The notes: a model not told the origin generated them from the sequence alone. Positions 8,070 to 17,267 are shown, numbered from the stretch's first letter. The stretch is DNA of 64,000 nucleotides from Hahella sp018986435 (GCF_050749805.1 NZ_CP192738.1:3906001-3970000); one strand, 5' to 3'. Numbers and translations are program-made.

Positions 8070-9062
8070 ATGAGAATCCCCCTCGTCCTGTCGACTCTGG
8101 CTTTACTGGGCGTCGCTTTTATCCTGTTCCTGTATCAGTATCTGTTTGGCGCGGAAACGACCTTGCTGAATATCAGCTATGCCAATATGACCAACTCTCG
8201 CGTCCATATGCTCATAGAGGGCAAGCGCATATGGTATCCCTTTGGTGATTCCAGAACGATAGAACGACCTGCGTTCCTTTTGGATTATGACTTGGAATCG
8301 AAATCGCTCAGCCTATTCGAGCTGAAGCCTGATGATTATTTCTTTGACCACGCAAAAATCATGGACAACGGCAAACTGATTGCTCACTTCAAACTCACGA
8401 GAGTTCCACATAGCCCGCTCTATGGCGTTTGCGAGTTCCGTACAGTGCAGCTGAATACTTCCTCATATGTTTGGTCGCAAAAGCAGCGCTGCAAAGAGCA
8501 GACAGGGAATGGATCGGCAGCGGATAGTGGTAGTAACGGTGAAGGCAAAACGGACATATCGCCATATATGCCTTTGCCAAGCCTGCTGAGCAACAAAAAA
8601 ACGGACCGAGTTTCACCGTCGCTGTTTTTTAAAAAACCAGAAACTGCCGGCGACGCTTATCAAATACTCGACGCCAATGGACAGGTCATCGCAGAGCGTA
8701 AGAGTCTGAGCGACGAGGACAAAGAACGGCTAATGACTGTCGGCCAATTGTTCGACTTCGACCCGAATGATCCCCTCTCACAGATGCCCGTCAATTACAG
8801 TAGTCGCGCGCTGGGCCAGTTACCCAACGGTGAGGTGTTGCTTGCGTTTGAATTTACCTGGGCGGCTGAAAAATCCATTGTGCTAATCGCCTGGGACTTG
8901 CAGACCAACAGGACGCGACTGGAAAACCGCATTTATTATGATTCGCTGTTCTCGCCATCACAGTTCCAGGCGCGCCAGTTAGGCTGGTGGTCGCAGTTTA
9001 AATACTTTGTGTCGCCAGAACGGCGGCCGATCATACCGTTGCATGCAATACCCGCTACCTAA
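8070..9062 (+). CDS. Hypothetical membrane-anchored protein, 330 aa
   Basis: Unrecognised. One N-terminal membrane segment (LVLSTLALLGVAFILFLYQYLF, about 5-26) and a large domain predicted outside the cytoplasm. The middle has a low-complexity Gly/Ser/Asn linker (TGNGSAADSGSNGEG) flanked by beta-rich regions; two cysteines (FEFRTV-type CEFR and QRC) could form a disulfide. The C-terminal part (LGQLPNGEVLLAFEFTW, VLIAWDLQTNRTRLENRIYYD) resembles repeat-like beta sheet. It appears monocistronic. Confidence 0.65.
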   Translation: MRIPLVLSTLALLGVAFILFLYQYLFGAETTLLNISYANMTNSRVHMLIEGKRIWYPFGDSRTIERPAFLLDYDLESKSLSLFELKPDDYFFDHAKIMDNGKLIAHFKLTRVPHSPLYGVCEFRTVQLNTSSYVWSQKQRCKEQTGNGSAADSGSNGEGKTDISPYMPLPSLLSNKKTDRVSPSLFFKKPETAGDAYQILDANGQVIAERKSLSDEDKERLMTVGQLFDFDPNDPLSQMPVNYSSRALGQLPNGEVLLAFEFTWAAEKSIVLIAWDLQTNRTRLENRIYYDSLFSPSQFQARQLGWWSQFKYFVSPERRPIIPLHAIPAT

Positions 9063-9218
9063 CCAGTGCTCAATAGACAGCTGAAGTACAAGAAAGCGAT
9101 AACCCAAACATTTACAGCGCAATCCGTTTCCCACCGATGTATCCTAGGCGGAACTGGTCTGCGCGCAGCAGGCCCGCCCCTTGGGCGTTAGCGTTCCGTT
9201 GATTAATTGAGAAAGTGC

Positions 9219-9611
9219 ATGAATCAAGATCAGATTGAGCAAATACTGCAACTAGCCTGCGATGAAAGATACGACTATTCACTGATGAACATGGTGGATA
9301 GCAAGGAGGTCTGGATTCTTATCAATGACGACAACCAGTTTTTGAAGCTGTTTTCGGAAGAAGAGGATTTTGAATACTTGCCGATCTGGCCTGCTGAGGA
9401 GTTCGCCAGAGAGTACGCCAATGACCTGGGCGAGAAGTTGACGCCCAAAAGCATCGCGCTCCCTCACTTCCTGAACAAATGGATTCCCGGGCTGCAACAG
9501 GATGGCCTGCACGTTAATGTCTTCCCCGCCCTGATGGATGATTCAAGCTGGATCATGCCGCCAGACGAACTAAGGGACGAGTTGAAGAACGAGCTGTCCA
9601 ATCAGATGTAG
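9219..9611 (+). CDS. DUF2750 family protein
   Basis: About 130 residues matching the DUF2750 pattern throughout: RYDYSLMNMVDSKEVWIL, then LPIWPAEEFAREYAND, KSIALPHFLNKWIPGLQQDG and the C-terminal DELRDELKNEL. Function of the family is unknown. The ATG giving MNQDQIEQ is chosen over a TTG four codons upstream because GAGAAAG stands before it and homologous proteins start at the MNQ-like helix. A hairpin follows the stop. Confidence 0.85.
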   Translation: MNQDQIEQILQLACDERYDYSLMNMVDSKEVWILINDDNQFLKLFSEEEDFEYLPIWPAEEFAREYANDLGEKLTPKSIALPHFLNKWIPGLQQDGLHVNVFPALMDDSSWIMPPDELRDELKNELSNQM

Positions 9612-9632
9612 GACCCGTTTCGCGGTCCTCCC

Positions 9633-9657
9633 GAGCCCCTCCAAGGGGCTCTGCTTT
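9633..9657 (+). terminator. Probable intrinsic terminator after the DUF2750 gene
   Basis: GAGCCCCT-CCA-AGGGGCTC forms a perfect 8-bp stem with a 3-nt loop, followed by TGCTTTC. It starts 21 bp past the stop codon. Confidence 0.65.
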
Positions 9658-9781
9658 CAAGTCCAATACCCGCCGCAAAGCCAGATACAGCAAGCATTTC
9701 ACGTCCTCGATCCTGTTTTAGGTCTCGCCATACGCTCTTCTCGCGCTTAATAAAGGCTCCTTGAATGAACGAGACCCAGTC

Positions 9782-10855
9782 ATGCACAGACCCGTATTTT
9801 TTAGCCTCTTTTTAACCCTGCTCGCCAGCGCAAATCTCTTCGCCGAGCCCATTGGTTTTCGTGAAACGCAGGTGGCGGACGCCTCTGCGAATCGACCTTT
9901 ACATGTCAGCATTTGGTACCCTGCGCAAGCAGTAAAGGCACCCCAAACAACAGAAGCATCGACAGTATCCATTGGCGAGAACCGGGCTTTTTTCGGCGCG
10001 CCAGCGATTCCCGACGCGAGCCCAACCCTAGGCGCTCACCCGCTAGTGGTGCTGTCCCATGGTTATGGCGGCAACTGGCGCAACCTGAACTGGCTGGCGG
10101 CGAAGTTGGCGGCACAGGGTTATGTGGTCGCCGCACCGGATCATCCGGGCACCACCACTTTCGACAGACGCCCAGCGGAAGCGGCGAGATTGTGGGAGCG
10201 TCCTCATGACCTCAGTCGGGTGATTGATTTCATATTGGACAACCCGAAGCTGGCGGGAGAGATCAATGCGGACAATATCGCCGCCATCGGCCACTCGCTT
10301 GGAGGCTGGACAGTTATGGCCCTAGCCGGCGCCCGCTTCGATCAGGCCCATTTCGCCACCGAGTGTCTGGCGCATCCCAATCCTCGCGTTTGCGGGTTAA
10401 GCGATGAGTTGGGCTTGAACTCTGAGGGCATGGCCAAAGCGTCTCTTGAAGCCAGTTTGACGGACCATCGGGTGCGGGTGGTGGTCTCGCTGGATCTTGG
10501 TCTTGCCCGCGGCTTTACGCCCGCCAGTCTGGCGGCGGCGCAAATACCCGTGCTGATATTCGGGGCGGGCGTCGACATTGGCGACTTACCCGCCAGGATG
10601 GAGTCCGGCTACCTTTCCGCCCATCTGCCTCCGGCGCGAAGCCAATACGTGGAAGTTTCCGACGCCGCCCACTTCAGCTTTATGCAACGCTGCAAGCCCG
10701 GTGCAATCGCATTATTGGAAGAAGAGGCTCCCGGCGATGGTATTATCTGCAAGGACGGCGATGGCCGCAGCAGAGAGGAGATTCATCAGCAGGTGGCAGG
10801 CCAGGTTATCGCCTTCCTGAAACAGACTTTCACAGCAAAAGGCGCAGCGCAATAG
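9782..10855 (+). CDS. Secreted alpha/beta hydrolase, PAF-acetylhydrolase/dienelactone-hydrolase-like
   Basis: Serine hydrolase of about 357 residues with signal peptide MHRPVFFSLFLTLLASANLFA. HPLVVLSHGYGG is the oxyanion-hole strand-turn, IAAIGHSLGGWT the nucleophile elbow with catalytic Ser, and SDAAHFSFM the probable catalytic His near the C-terminus. An insertion with CLAHPNPRVCG and another with CKPG...IICKDGDG may form disulfides and a lid. The pattern (FRETQVADASANRPLHVSIWYPA at the mature N-terminus) is typical of predicted secreted dienelactone hydrolases. It converges with the AraC gene downstream. Substrate unknown. Confidence 0.85.
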   Translation: MHRPVFFSLFLTLLASANLFAEPIGFRETQVADASANRPLHVSIWYPAQAVKAPQTTEASTVSIGENRAFFGAPAIPDASPTLGAHPLVVLSHGYGGNWRNLNWLAAKLAAQGYVVAAPDHPGTTTFDRRPAEAARLWERPHDLSRVIDFILDNPKLAGEINADNIAAIGHSLGGWTVMALAGARFDQAHFATECLAHPNPRVCGLSDELGLNSEGMAKASLEASLTDHRVRVVVSLDLGLARGFTPASLAAAQIPVLIFGAGVDIGDLPARMESGYLSAHLPPARSQYVEVSDAAHFSFMQRCKPGAIALLEEEAPGDGIICKDGDGRSREEIHQQVAGQVIAFLKQTFTAKGAAQ

Positions 10856-10873
10856 AACGTGAGAAATGCGTAT

Positions 10874-11986
10874 TTATTCGCCAGATGCAACCGAGCGGCG
10901 ATAGTCGCTCGGCGTCATATTGGCGACCCGCTGGAACTCACGATTAAAATTCGACTTAGTCTGAAAACCGGCTTCAAGAAAGATACTGGTGACGGGAAGA
11001 TCCGTCTCCTGCAACAGCCTTTTCGCCTCTTCAATGCGGTATTCATTTACGACCTGAGAAACATTGCGGCCGTATACCCGATTAATCGCCCCGGAAATCT
11101 GCCGTGATGGAATCCCCGCTCGTCGCGCCAGACGATTCAGGTTCAGGTCCGGATCGCGAAACAGGTGGTGCTGACGCATTATCTGGTCAATGCGCTGAAT
11201 GACCTGCTGGTCATCTTGGTCTGGCTCAGAGCTGGCCTCTGGAGGCGTTAAAGGCTCAATTGCTGGCTGAGGGACGCTCTCAACAAGGTTATCTGCGACT
11301 TCCTCCGGCGGAACGGAAACGCTCTCGCCAGCATGGCTAATGCTTTCCCCCTCACCTGCAGGAATACTTCTGCCGAACGCCACCACGCCATAGACAATCA
11401 CCGGCAACAGCAACAACTGAACAACGGCGACAATCGTCGCGGCGTGGGCGCCCTGGTAAACATCAAAATCCCCGGCAATCAGCACATCGCTCACTGCGGA
11501 GATAATCAGCGTGCAACCTGCAATCCCGGTCGCTTTTAGCGCCTGAGACGCATCGCTGAAACGAGTGGAGGGCAACACGTCCGGACCACGGGACGCCCTG
11601 CGTATCAATGCCGCGCCATAACCGAAATACAAACCCGCTAACAACAGGTCAATAGGCGGACGCCAAAACGACCAAGTCGCAGAGAAAATCGTTATCACCA
11701 CAACCGGCGCCAGATGGAGCCAATGCCTTGCGCGCAAAGAAGACGGGGCGCCGACAAAACAAAACCAGGCGATGACGGGCAACGTAGACGCCATGATGGG
11801 CTGGATAAAGCGAATAAAACGGATATCAAACGTCCAACGCAGTCCGCCAATAATCACCAGCACAATGCAAGCCGCAGTGAAAACCAAAGCCGGACGCAAC
11901 GCCGCTTCGTTCTGCCTGATCAGCCGAAAAAGCAGAATCGTCAACAATAAGGCAATGACAAAAGGAAGTGGAATAGCGGGCATCAT
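10874..11986 (-). CDS. AraC-family regulator with N-terminal membrane sensor
   Basis: 370 residues. The first 210 contain about seven hydrophobic segments (from IPLPFVIALLLTILLF to LLLLPVIVYGVVAFG) with no known soluble sensor. A proline/glutamate-rich linker (about 215-258) leads to a C-terminal AraC DNA-binding domain of two helix-turn-helices: LNLNRLARRAGIPSRQISGAINRVYG and PVTSIFLEAGFQTKSNFNREFQRVANMTPSDYR. The architecture matches membrane-embedded AraC regulators that sense an envelope or lipophilic signal. It converges on the secreted hydrolase gene with only 18 bp between stops; regulation of that gene is possible but unshown. Confidence 0.9.
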   Translation of the reverse strand: MMPAIPLPFVIALLLTILLFRLIRQNEAALRPALVFTAACIVLVIIGGLRWTFDIRFIRFIQPIMASTLPVIAWFCFVGAPSSLRARHWLHLAPVVVITIFSATWSFWRPPIDLLLAGLYFGYGAALIRRASRGPDVLPSTRFSDASQALKATGIAGCTLIISAVSDVLIAGDFDVYQGAHAATIVAVVQLLLLPVIVYGVVAFGRSIPAGEGESISHAGESVSVPPEEVADNLVESVPQPAIEPLTPPEASSEPDQDDQQVIQRIDQIMRQHHLFRDPDLNLNRLARRAGIPSRQISGAINRVYGRNVSQVVNEYRIEEAKRLLQETDLPVTSIFLEAGFQTKSNFNREFQRVANMTPSDYRRSVASGE

Positions 11987-12226
11987 GGCGCTGAAAATCC
12001 GATATCAACAAGAAACGAAAAAGTGGGACGCAAATGCCCCAGCAACCGAGGCCTATGCTAGGGGCTGAGACGGGATTTCACAACCGCCACGAGCCCAACG
12101 ACCTCCCTCCAGGAGCGCGGGCGGCCCGCCCGCAGAGGCGCCAAAAACGGTATTCCCACCGCATGAGTAGCATTAATCCCCCTTGCCCCTATAATGCCAA
12201 AAACACCAGATGTCCTTGGAAATATT

Positions 12227-12754
12227 ATGCTCATAAAAGAACTCAACGCCCTAAAAGAAAACCAAGAGCTGGTCTCGATAGAAAGAAATTGCCACGATGA
12301 AGAGTTAACCGGCTTCATCCATACTGCGACGGAAGACGTCATCATAATGAGCCTGTTTTCAAACGATGGCGACTACGAAGGCATCGCCATTTTTGAAACA
12401 GACCAAATCAGTGAAGTTTACTGGGGCAACAGAGAACACAAAGCGATCGCCAGCCTGATCGACACATCCCAAGAGATTAACTTTCCCAAAGTTAAAGGAA
12501 AGATATTTCCAGATATTCTTATCGAGCTAAACAACGCCTACGGAAGCCTATGCCTGTATCAGCATCACTCAGAAGCCCGATTCGATGTGGGCCAAATTAT
12601 TGACCATGACGACTGGCTAAAAGTGCATGCGCTTGGCAACAAAAAGTCACTATCGCCGCTATATAAACTGATTCAAAAAGACGATATTTCAAGAGTAGAT
12701 ATCGACTCGCCATATCAGAAGAAGATTGTGAATCTGCACAAGACTGCGGTGTGA
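12227..12754 (+). CDS. Hypothetical protein, 175 aa
   Basis: Unrecognised. The ATG giving MLIKELNALKENQELVSIER has GGAA upstream; an in-frame start 11 codons earlier is less likely. Strand-rich first half (LTGFIHTATEDVIIMSLFSNDGDYEGIAIFETDQISEVYWG) followed by a helical second half. The small-beta-barrel look and the neighbourhood of other orphan small genes recall polymorphic-toxin immunity proteins, but no family is identified. Confidence 0.6.
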   Translation: MLIKELNALKENQELVSIERNCHDEELTGFIHTATEDVIIMSLFSNDGDYEGIAIFETDQISEVYWGNREHKAIASLIDTSQEINFPKVKGKIFPDILIELNNAYGSLCLYQHHSEARFDVGQIIDHDDWLKVHALGNKKSLSPLYKLIQKDDISRVDIDSPYQKKIVNLHKTAV

Positions 12755-12839
12755 CTGGGGAAACTGGGAGAGGCACTGCTTTGGGGCCTCATCTAGAGCA
12801 TCTAAATTCCAACGTCTGTAACTTCAAGAAAGCGCTTAC

Positions 12840-13457
12840 TCAAACCAGCTGTATTTTGCTTTCTCTGCCTTGCAATGAATTGTCGGCAATTTCTACCAGT
12901 CCCTTCCAAGTTGACTTTTTACAAGACTCTAAAAAGTCCCTGGTTTCTTCTTGAGGCCAAAGATAAGCGACTGCCGCAATATAGCAGCGGGGCGTTATCA
13001 CTGCCCCTTCGCTCTCTGTAAACAGTTGTATTCCAGAGAGAATACTTCGGATATCCTCTCGGGTCGGGATTACTTTTTTCTTCAATATACCTGCACAGGC
13101 GCCACATATTTGAAGCATATTGCCCTTATGGATTGACGTAAACAGGAACTCAAGACTCTCTCGCTCTGTACCTTCAAGCAAGAAAATGGCGAGCCCTAAT
13201 TCTTTATAAAGGATAGTACTTTCAAACTCTTCGCTTATCAGCTGCTTGAGTGATGGCAAAGCTTCTGTGCAACCGGAGCCAGCTATGGCCTTGATCAGTT
13301 GGCATTGTGTTCGCCATGCCTTTTCCTTCTCAATTTCTTTTGTTAACGCTTGGATTAAGTAAGGGCAATAACCTTGCAGTTTATTCTTAAAGATGGCTTC
13401 AGCAGCTTTTCTTACTTTCGGAGAAGAGCCTGATTCTAAATCCTTTATATATTCCAT
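12840..13457 (-). CDS. HEAT-repeat-like hypothetical protein
   Basis: 205 residues of nearly continuous helix pairs with HEAT-like spacing: SPKVRKAAEAIFKNKLQGYCPYLIQALTKEI, RTQCQLIKAIAGSGCTEALPSLKQLI and ILYKELGLAIFLL. AGGTGAG precedes the ATG. No catalytic motif is visible; such solenoids bind proteins or nucleic acid. It is in tandem with the next gene on the same strand (62 bp gap). Possibly an immunity-type protein, by analogy only. Confidence 0.65.
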   Translation of the reverse strand: MEYIKDLESGSSPKVRKAAEAIFKNKLQGYCPYLIQALTKEIEKEKAWRTQCQLIKAIAGSGCTEALPSLKQLISEEFESTILYKELGLAIFLLEGTERESLEFLFTSIHKGNMLQICGACAGILKKKVIPTREDIRSILSGIQLFTESEGAVITPRCYIAAVAYLWPQEETRDFLESCKKSTWKGLVEIADNSLQGRESKIQLV

Positions 13458-13519
13458 TTCTCACCTGAGCGTTGATTCAAATGGGAGACTACGTCGCTTT
13501 AAGTGATCCTGTAAATCTA

Positions 13520-14137
13520 TTATTGGCGGCGAACAATCCACTGGCCTTCAGGAATATCAAAGCATTGCTCCCCCCAGGCTAATACGTGCTCAAAATCAGA
13601 GAACGCCTGCTCATAATACTTGCATCCCTTCTCGTCATAGAAGAAAGCGTGAACTTTGACTTCGGGAATTTTCACCGCCTTAAGAACATGAGGCGGTTTC
13701 AAGGGTAATTTTGGGTAGTCGACACTGGTATGTCTCAACATCCGCTTGAAATCGAAGTAACGCTGATTCTGCGTCAGGGTTGCTTCTCCGAGCAACTGTA
13801 TTTCCAGTTTTCGATGTGCGTCCAGACACTCAAAAAACACAGGAACCTGATATTCGCAATTTACTATCTGCTCTTTGATGATAGTCACCCAGGAAAACGG
13901 ATAATCCTCTGGTAGCGAATACTTCTCCATTAAAAAACGCCTGAACTCGCCAGCAAAATCGTACCAGCCAAACTCCTTTCTGGCCATACTGTAACCCACC
14001 AAAATACCGTTCAGCGTATCTATATCATTGGCGAACATCTGGTATCGATGCCGGATCAGGTCCAGAAGCTCAAGCGCTGTTTTTGCTTCGTGAAACGCGA
14101 TTAGTTTACCTGGTTGATCATAGGACATAAGCGCCAT
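13520..14137 (-). CDS. Hypothetical protein, 205 aa
   Basis: Unrecognised soluble protein. GAGGA lies 5 nt before the ATG giving MALMSYDQPGKLIAFHEAKT, which decides this start over a longer frame to 14254. It shows an alpha/beta N-terminus, a central WVTIIKEQIVNCEYQVPVFFECLDAHRKLE helix-strand segment, and a C-terminal domain with FFYDEKGCKYYEQAFSDF. It sits directly upstream of the HEAT-like gene and may be its operon partner. Confidence 0.6.
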   Translation of the reverse strand: MALMSYDQPGKLIAFHEAKTALELLDLIRHRYQMFANDIDTLNGILVGYSMARKEFGWYDFAGEFRRFLMEKYSLPEDYPFSWVTIIKEQIVNCEYQVPVFFECLDAHRKLEIQLLGEATLTQNQRYFDFKRMLRHTSVDYPKLPLKPPHVLKAVKIPEVKVHAFFYDEKGCKYYEQAFSDFEHVLAWGEQCFDIPEGQWIVRRQ

Positions 14138-14343
14138 AGTTCCTCGCTGATTGGGGCCGCCAATTATATCAAAGTAACTCGCCGCTCTTTGCTTTAGGAG
14201 ACTAAACTTTAAGCCCCCTACCCCGAATTCATTCCTTATAGTGACACCCCTCATCGAAAACGTTACATTCGCTCAGCTAAGGTTGCCTCATGGTAAACGA
14301 TTAACTCAACGCGGCAGATTGAAAAATATAAAAGGGTGAAAAT

Positions 14344-14898
14344 ATGCAGTTTGATAAAGTGAGCTGGCTATTCCTGGCGGGGATAGGAAATTCTGGCGAG
14401 CAGCACTGGCAAAGGATGTGGGCGAATAAACTGCCTAATTCTATCTGGCTGGAGCATTCAGAATGGGAGGCGCCTCAGCGCGACCTGTGGGTTCAGGAAC
14501 TGAACGAGGCGGTCGCTCAGCTCACCCAACCCACTGTAGTGGTATCGCATAGTCTGGGTTGTTTGTTGCTGCTTGAATGGGCCAGCATGCATCGTTGTGA
14601 GCACCTGATGGGCGGTTTTCTTGTTGCGGTTCCCGACCCGATGAGCGACGTATTCCCCACTGAGGCGACAGGTTTTCGTAGGGGTTTTGAGCACAACGCC
14701 CCGATGCCTTTAACCCTCATCGCCAGCCAGGACGACCCTTATGGCTCCATCGACTATGCGCAGCGCTGCGCCCAGCAATGGGGGGCCAGCATCACCAATA
14801 TTGGTCCCAAAGGACACATTAACGCCAGCTCCAACCTGGGAGACTGGCGTGAGGGATTTGAGCTGCTGACAGGGTTTGTGGACGGCATTGAATATTAA
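14344..14898 (+). CDS. RBBP9/YdeN-family alpha/beta hydrolase
   Basis: Serine hydrolase of 184 residues, the usual size of the YdeN/RBBP9 family. The motif VVVSHSLGCLLLLEW carries the nucleophile Ser; ASQDDPYGS carries the acid Asp, and KGHINASSNLGDW the catalytic His with the family's GH-N-S pattern. The N-terminal FLAGIGNSGEQHWQRMW is the family's substrate-loop motif. AAGGGTG precedes the ATG. Cytoplasmic; physiological substrate unknown. Confidence 0.92.
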   Translation: MQFDKVSWLFLAGIGNSGEQHWQRMWANKLPNSIWLEHSEWEAPQRDLWVQELNEAVAQLTQPTVVVSHSLGCLLLLEWASMHRCEHLMGGFLVAVPDPMSDVFPTEATGFRRGFEHNAPMPLTLIASQDDPYGSIDYAQRCAQQWGASITNIGPKGHINASSNLGDWREGFELLTGFVDGIEY

Positions 14899-15054
14899 GC
14901 GCGGTCTGTTAACATTTAAGCGCGCTCGACTCGCGCTTCCCCCCTTCACCGGGAAAGCACTTAAGTGCAGAGTTGTTCATCATCGCCTCTAACCTTTAAT
15001 TGGGTTTGGAACAGAAGAAGGGAATGTTTAGAAACCCGCGATTAAAGGTTCAAT

Positions 15055-15765
15055 ATGAAACTTACCGCTCCCGTACATGTTCTAAAAGGCAAAGCTAAAG
15101 CCCTGAAACGCGCTCAGTCCATCACCATAACTGAAGCCTTGGATCAAATAGCCAGGGCTGAGGGCTTTAGCTCCTGGAGTCTCCTGCAATCCAAGGTGAA
15201 AACCTTCACTCCCCAAACAACAGAAGAGCTTTTAGATTACCTGCATCCCGGCGACTTGCTACTGATCGGCGCCAGACCGGGCCTGGGTAAGACGACCCTG
15301 GCTCTGCAGCTTGTATTACAAGCCATTAAAGAGGGGCGACAATGCTTCTTTTTTTCATTGGAATATTCGAAAACTGCGCTCATTGAAAAACTCTCAACGC
15401 TGGATCGACAGTTCGAGCCTGATCATCCTTTACTAAAACTGGATATGTCTGACGAGATATCTTCGGATTACATAGTAAAGCAAACAAAGGACTGGGTTAC
15501 CGAAGGATCGCTAATCGCCGTGGATTATCTGCAGCTGCTTGATCAAAATCGTAACAAACCGCCTCTTCAGCAACAGATCGAAGAACTGAAAAGCTACGCC
15601 AGAGCCAAAAAGTGCATTCTGGTTTTCATCTCGCAAATAGACAGATGCTTTGATGAAGATGAGCGAGCGATACCGACGATCAAGGATGTCAGGCTGCCCA
15701 ACCCTTTGGATATGGGGCTATTCAATAAATCCGTGTTTGTGAAAAACGGTCAGATATATATCTAA
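15055..15765 (+). CDS. Stand-alone DnaB-like RecA-fold ATPase
   Basis: 236 residues. N-terminal 48 residues (LKGKAKALKRAQSITITEAL, then IARAEGFSSWSLLQ) form a small helical domain found at the start of many plasmid- and island-encoded proteins. The rest resembles the DnaB/RadA C-terminal RecA core: Walker A GARPGLGKT at 72-80, FFSLEYSKTAL after strand 2, Walker B LIAVDYLQLL with Asp157, and FISQIDR like the DnaB sensor strand. It lacks the DnaB N-terminal domain and is about half the length of a helicase. Lone gene; role in DNA or signalling unknown. AAAGGTT precedes the ATG. Confidence 0.8.
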   Translation: MKLTAPVHVLKGKAKALKRAQSITITEALDQIARAEGFSSWSLLQSKVKTFTPQTTEELLDYLHPGDLLLIGARPGLGKTTLALQLVLQAIKEGRQCFFFSLEYSKTALIEKLSTLDRQFEPDHPLLKLDMSDEISSDYIVKQTKDWVTEGSLIAVDYLQLLDQNRNKPPLQQQIEELKSYARAKKCILVFISQIDRCFDEDERAIPTIKDVRLPNPLDMGLFNKSVFVKNGQIYI

Positions 15766-15788
15766 CTGACGCATGTAAGACGGCAAGT

Positions 15789-15804
15789 CGCCCGTATGCG
15801 GGCG
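15789..15804. terminator. Hairpin between convergent genes
   Basis: CGCCCG-TATG-CGGGCG, a perfect 6-bp GC stem, lies between the convergent stop codons at 15765 and 15810. No strong T-tract follows, so termination is plausible rather than certain. Confidence 0.45.
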
Positions 15805-15809
15805 GCCTG

Positions 15810-16145
15810 TTATTGAATTGATTCAACAAGTGCAGCGGGGGTGTGGCTATACTGAAACGAAACGCCCGGCTCCTCAGGACTCCATCCCTCTGACAACGCC
15901 GCTCGAATACAAGCCTTGATCATTTTTGGCGTAACAGACTCTGCGGGTCTCTCAAGCCAATTATCACACCTGGGAAACGGAAAGCTAATCGCCAATACCG
16001 CGCCAGGATTATCCGCCAGCTGAACCCCGGCCAGCGCATCGGTTACAAACGCCGCCTGGGAATAGGTTGGTTTATGTCTGATTATCCAGCGATATTCCAC
16101 CGAATCTACGATTATCTTTCTGGAGCCTTTCTTGGAGATCGCCAT
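15810..16145 (-). CDS. Conserved hypothetical protein, 111 aa
   Basis: Small protein starting MAISKKGSRKIIVDSVEYRW. It then has strands (AVLAISFPFPRCDNW), a helical MIKACIRAALSEGWSPEEPG and a polar tail. The start resembles a widespread family of about 100-residue cytoplasmic proteins of unknown function often encoded near immunity genes. It converges with the DnaB-like gene. Confidence 0.65.
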   Translation of the reverse strand: MAISKKGSRKIIVDSVEYRWIIRHKPTYSQAAFVTDALAGVQLADNPGAVLAISFPFPRCDNWLERPAESVTPKMIKACIRAALSEGWSPEEPGVSFQYSHTPAALVESIQ

Positions 16146-16274
16146 TAGCGCTTCACTTGTTCGTTAGAGAAGTGGTTTGTTTAAGCCTCGCACACACATT
16201 TCGATTAGCATATTAATTGATCGTGTATTTTTGCCTCGTGAATATGCCTGAGCTGACTTAAAGCCCCCATCCCC

Positions 16275-16664
16275 CTATACAGAAATCCTCTTAAAATACG
16301 CCTCGCCCTTACCTTCCACCTGTTTGATTTCAAAGCCGGTGCGTTCCAAATGGGCGCGTAATTTCAGGTTGGGATTGGCGCAGTGGATGGCGTGTACGAC
16401 GCATTCTATGTGTTCGGCGTTTTTTATTTGCGCCGCCTTTTTCGCGATGCGGGTAATGGCGGGAAGGACGCCCTCACCTCCGCCGTCAATTTGCGCCAGT
16501 TCGACAGTCAGAATTTTGTCTGCGTATGAGAACTGCCCGAGTACGGATGCGGAGCCGATGTTAACCACCAGGGGTTTATCGGTCAGGACCAAGGCGTCAA
16601 ATTCCGCTTCTGTCCAGCCGAGGATTTCCGCCAGTGATACGCCTTCTATCTGAATATCAGCCAT
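16275..16664 (-). CDS. Hypothetical protein, 129 aa
   Basis: Unrecognised. The ATG giving MADIQIEGVSLAEILGWTEAEFD has AGGAG and GGGCG upstream and is preferred over one eight codons earlier. The C-terminal part (HIECVVHAIHCANPNLKLRAHLERTGFEIKQVEGKGEAYFKRI) looks like the end of a GNAT fold, but the acetyl-CoA P-loop is not evident. Cytoplasmic. It follows the two-TM gene on the same strand. Confidence 0.6.
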   Translation of the reverse strand: MADIQIEGVSLAEILGWTEAEFDALVLTDKPLVVNIGSASVLGQFSYADKILTVELAQIDGGGEGVLPAITRIAKKAAQIKNAEHIECVVHAIHCANPNLKLRAHLERTGFEIKQVEGKGEAYFKRISV

Positions 16665-16706
16665 TCGCCCTGTCTCCTCTTCGCTCAAGTCAACTCACAA
16701 ATCAAA

Positions 16707-17069
16707 CTAGGAAACGGTCTTGGCCTGCTGCTCAAGCCATTGCTTACGGCGCATGAATCGCGTCGCCTGCGCCTCTCTGAAGCGTTGTAGCTCCCGGTTT
16801 TTTCTGAATAGCACTTTCGCCAGCAAGCAGTACGAGAGTGCGACGGCGGCTGTCACGCCATAACGGGTCAAATCCGTGACGGTGATCATCCAGACTGAAG
16901 CCAGCAACATCATGGAAAGCGTCACTAGAAGCGCGCCGATTCTTTCTCCAAAATACTGCTCGCCCCATTCTTTTTGAGTTTGAAACTCATCTTTGCGGGT
17001 AAAACGCTTTTCTGCGTTTCTCAAATCGATCTGGCCCGCCGCCAAATCGCTGTATGCGCTATCGCTCAT
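16707..17069 (-). CDS. Small membrane protein, two TM segments
   Basis: 120 residues: charged N-terminal helix (RNAEKRFTRKDEFQTQKEWG), two membrane helices (IGALLVTLSMMLLASVWMITV and YGVTAAVALSYCLLAKVLF), and a basic coiled C-terminus (RFREAQATRFMRRKQWLEQQ). GAGGTAG precedes the ATG. No family recognised. It lies just upstream of the 129-aa gene on the same strand. Confidence 0.65.
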   Translation of the reverse strand: MSDSAYSDLAAGQIDLRNAEKRFTRKDEFQTQKEWGEQYFGERIGALLVTLSMMLLASVWMITVTDLTRYGVTAAVALSYCLLAKVLFRKNRELQRFREAQATRFMRRKQWLEQQAKTVS

Positions 17070-17267
17070 TTACTACCTCGATAATCCGTGCGCGTAATGG
17101 GGCGGCGATTATATGTCATATTTGCGGCAACAGCCCAAGAATATGCAGTCCTTCTGGCGCTCTGTTTCAGTCCGTTTAGGCAAGTCTTTGGTCAGATTGA
17201 TAAACTTTTTGCGCAGTAGGTCGAATATAGGCGTTCGTATTCGCCAGTGAGCGCATAAATAGCCAAG

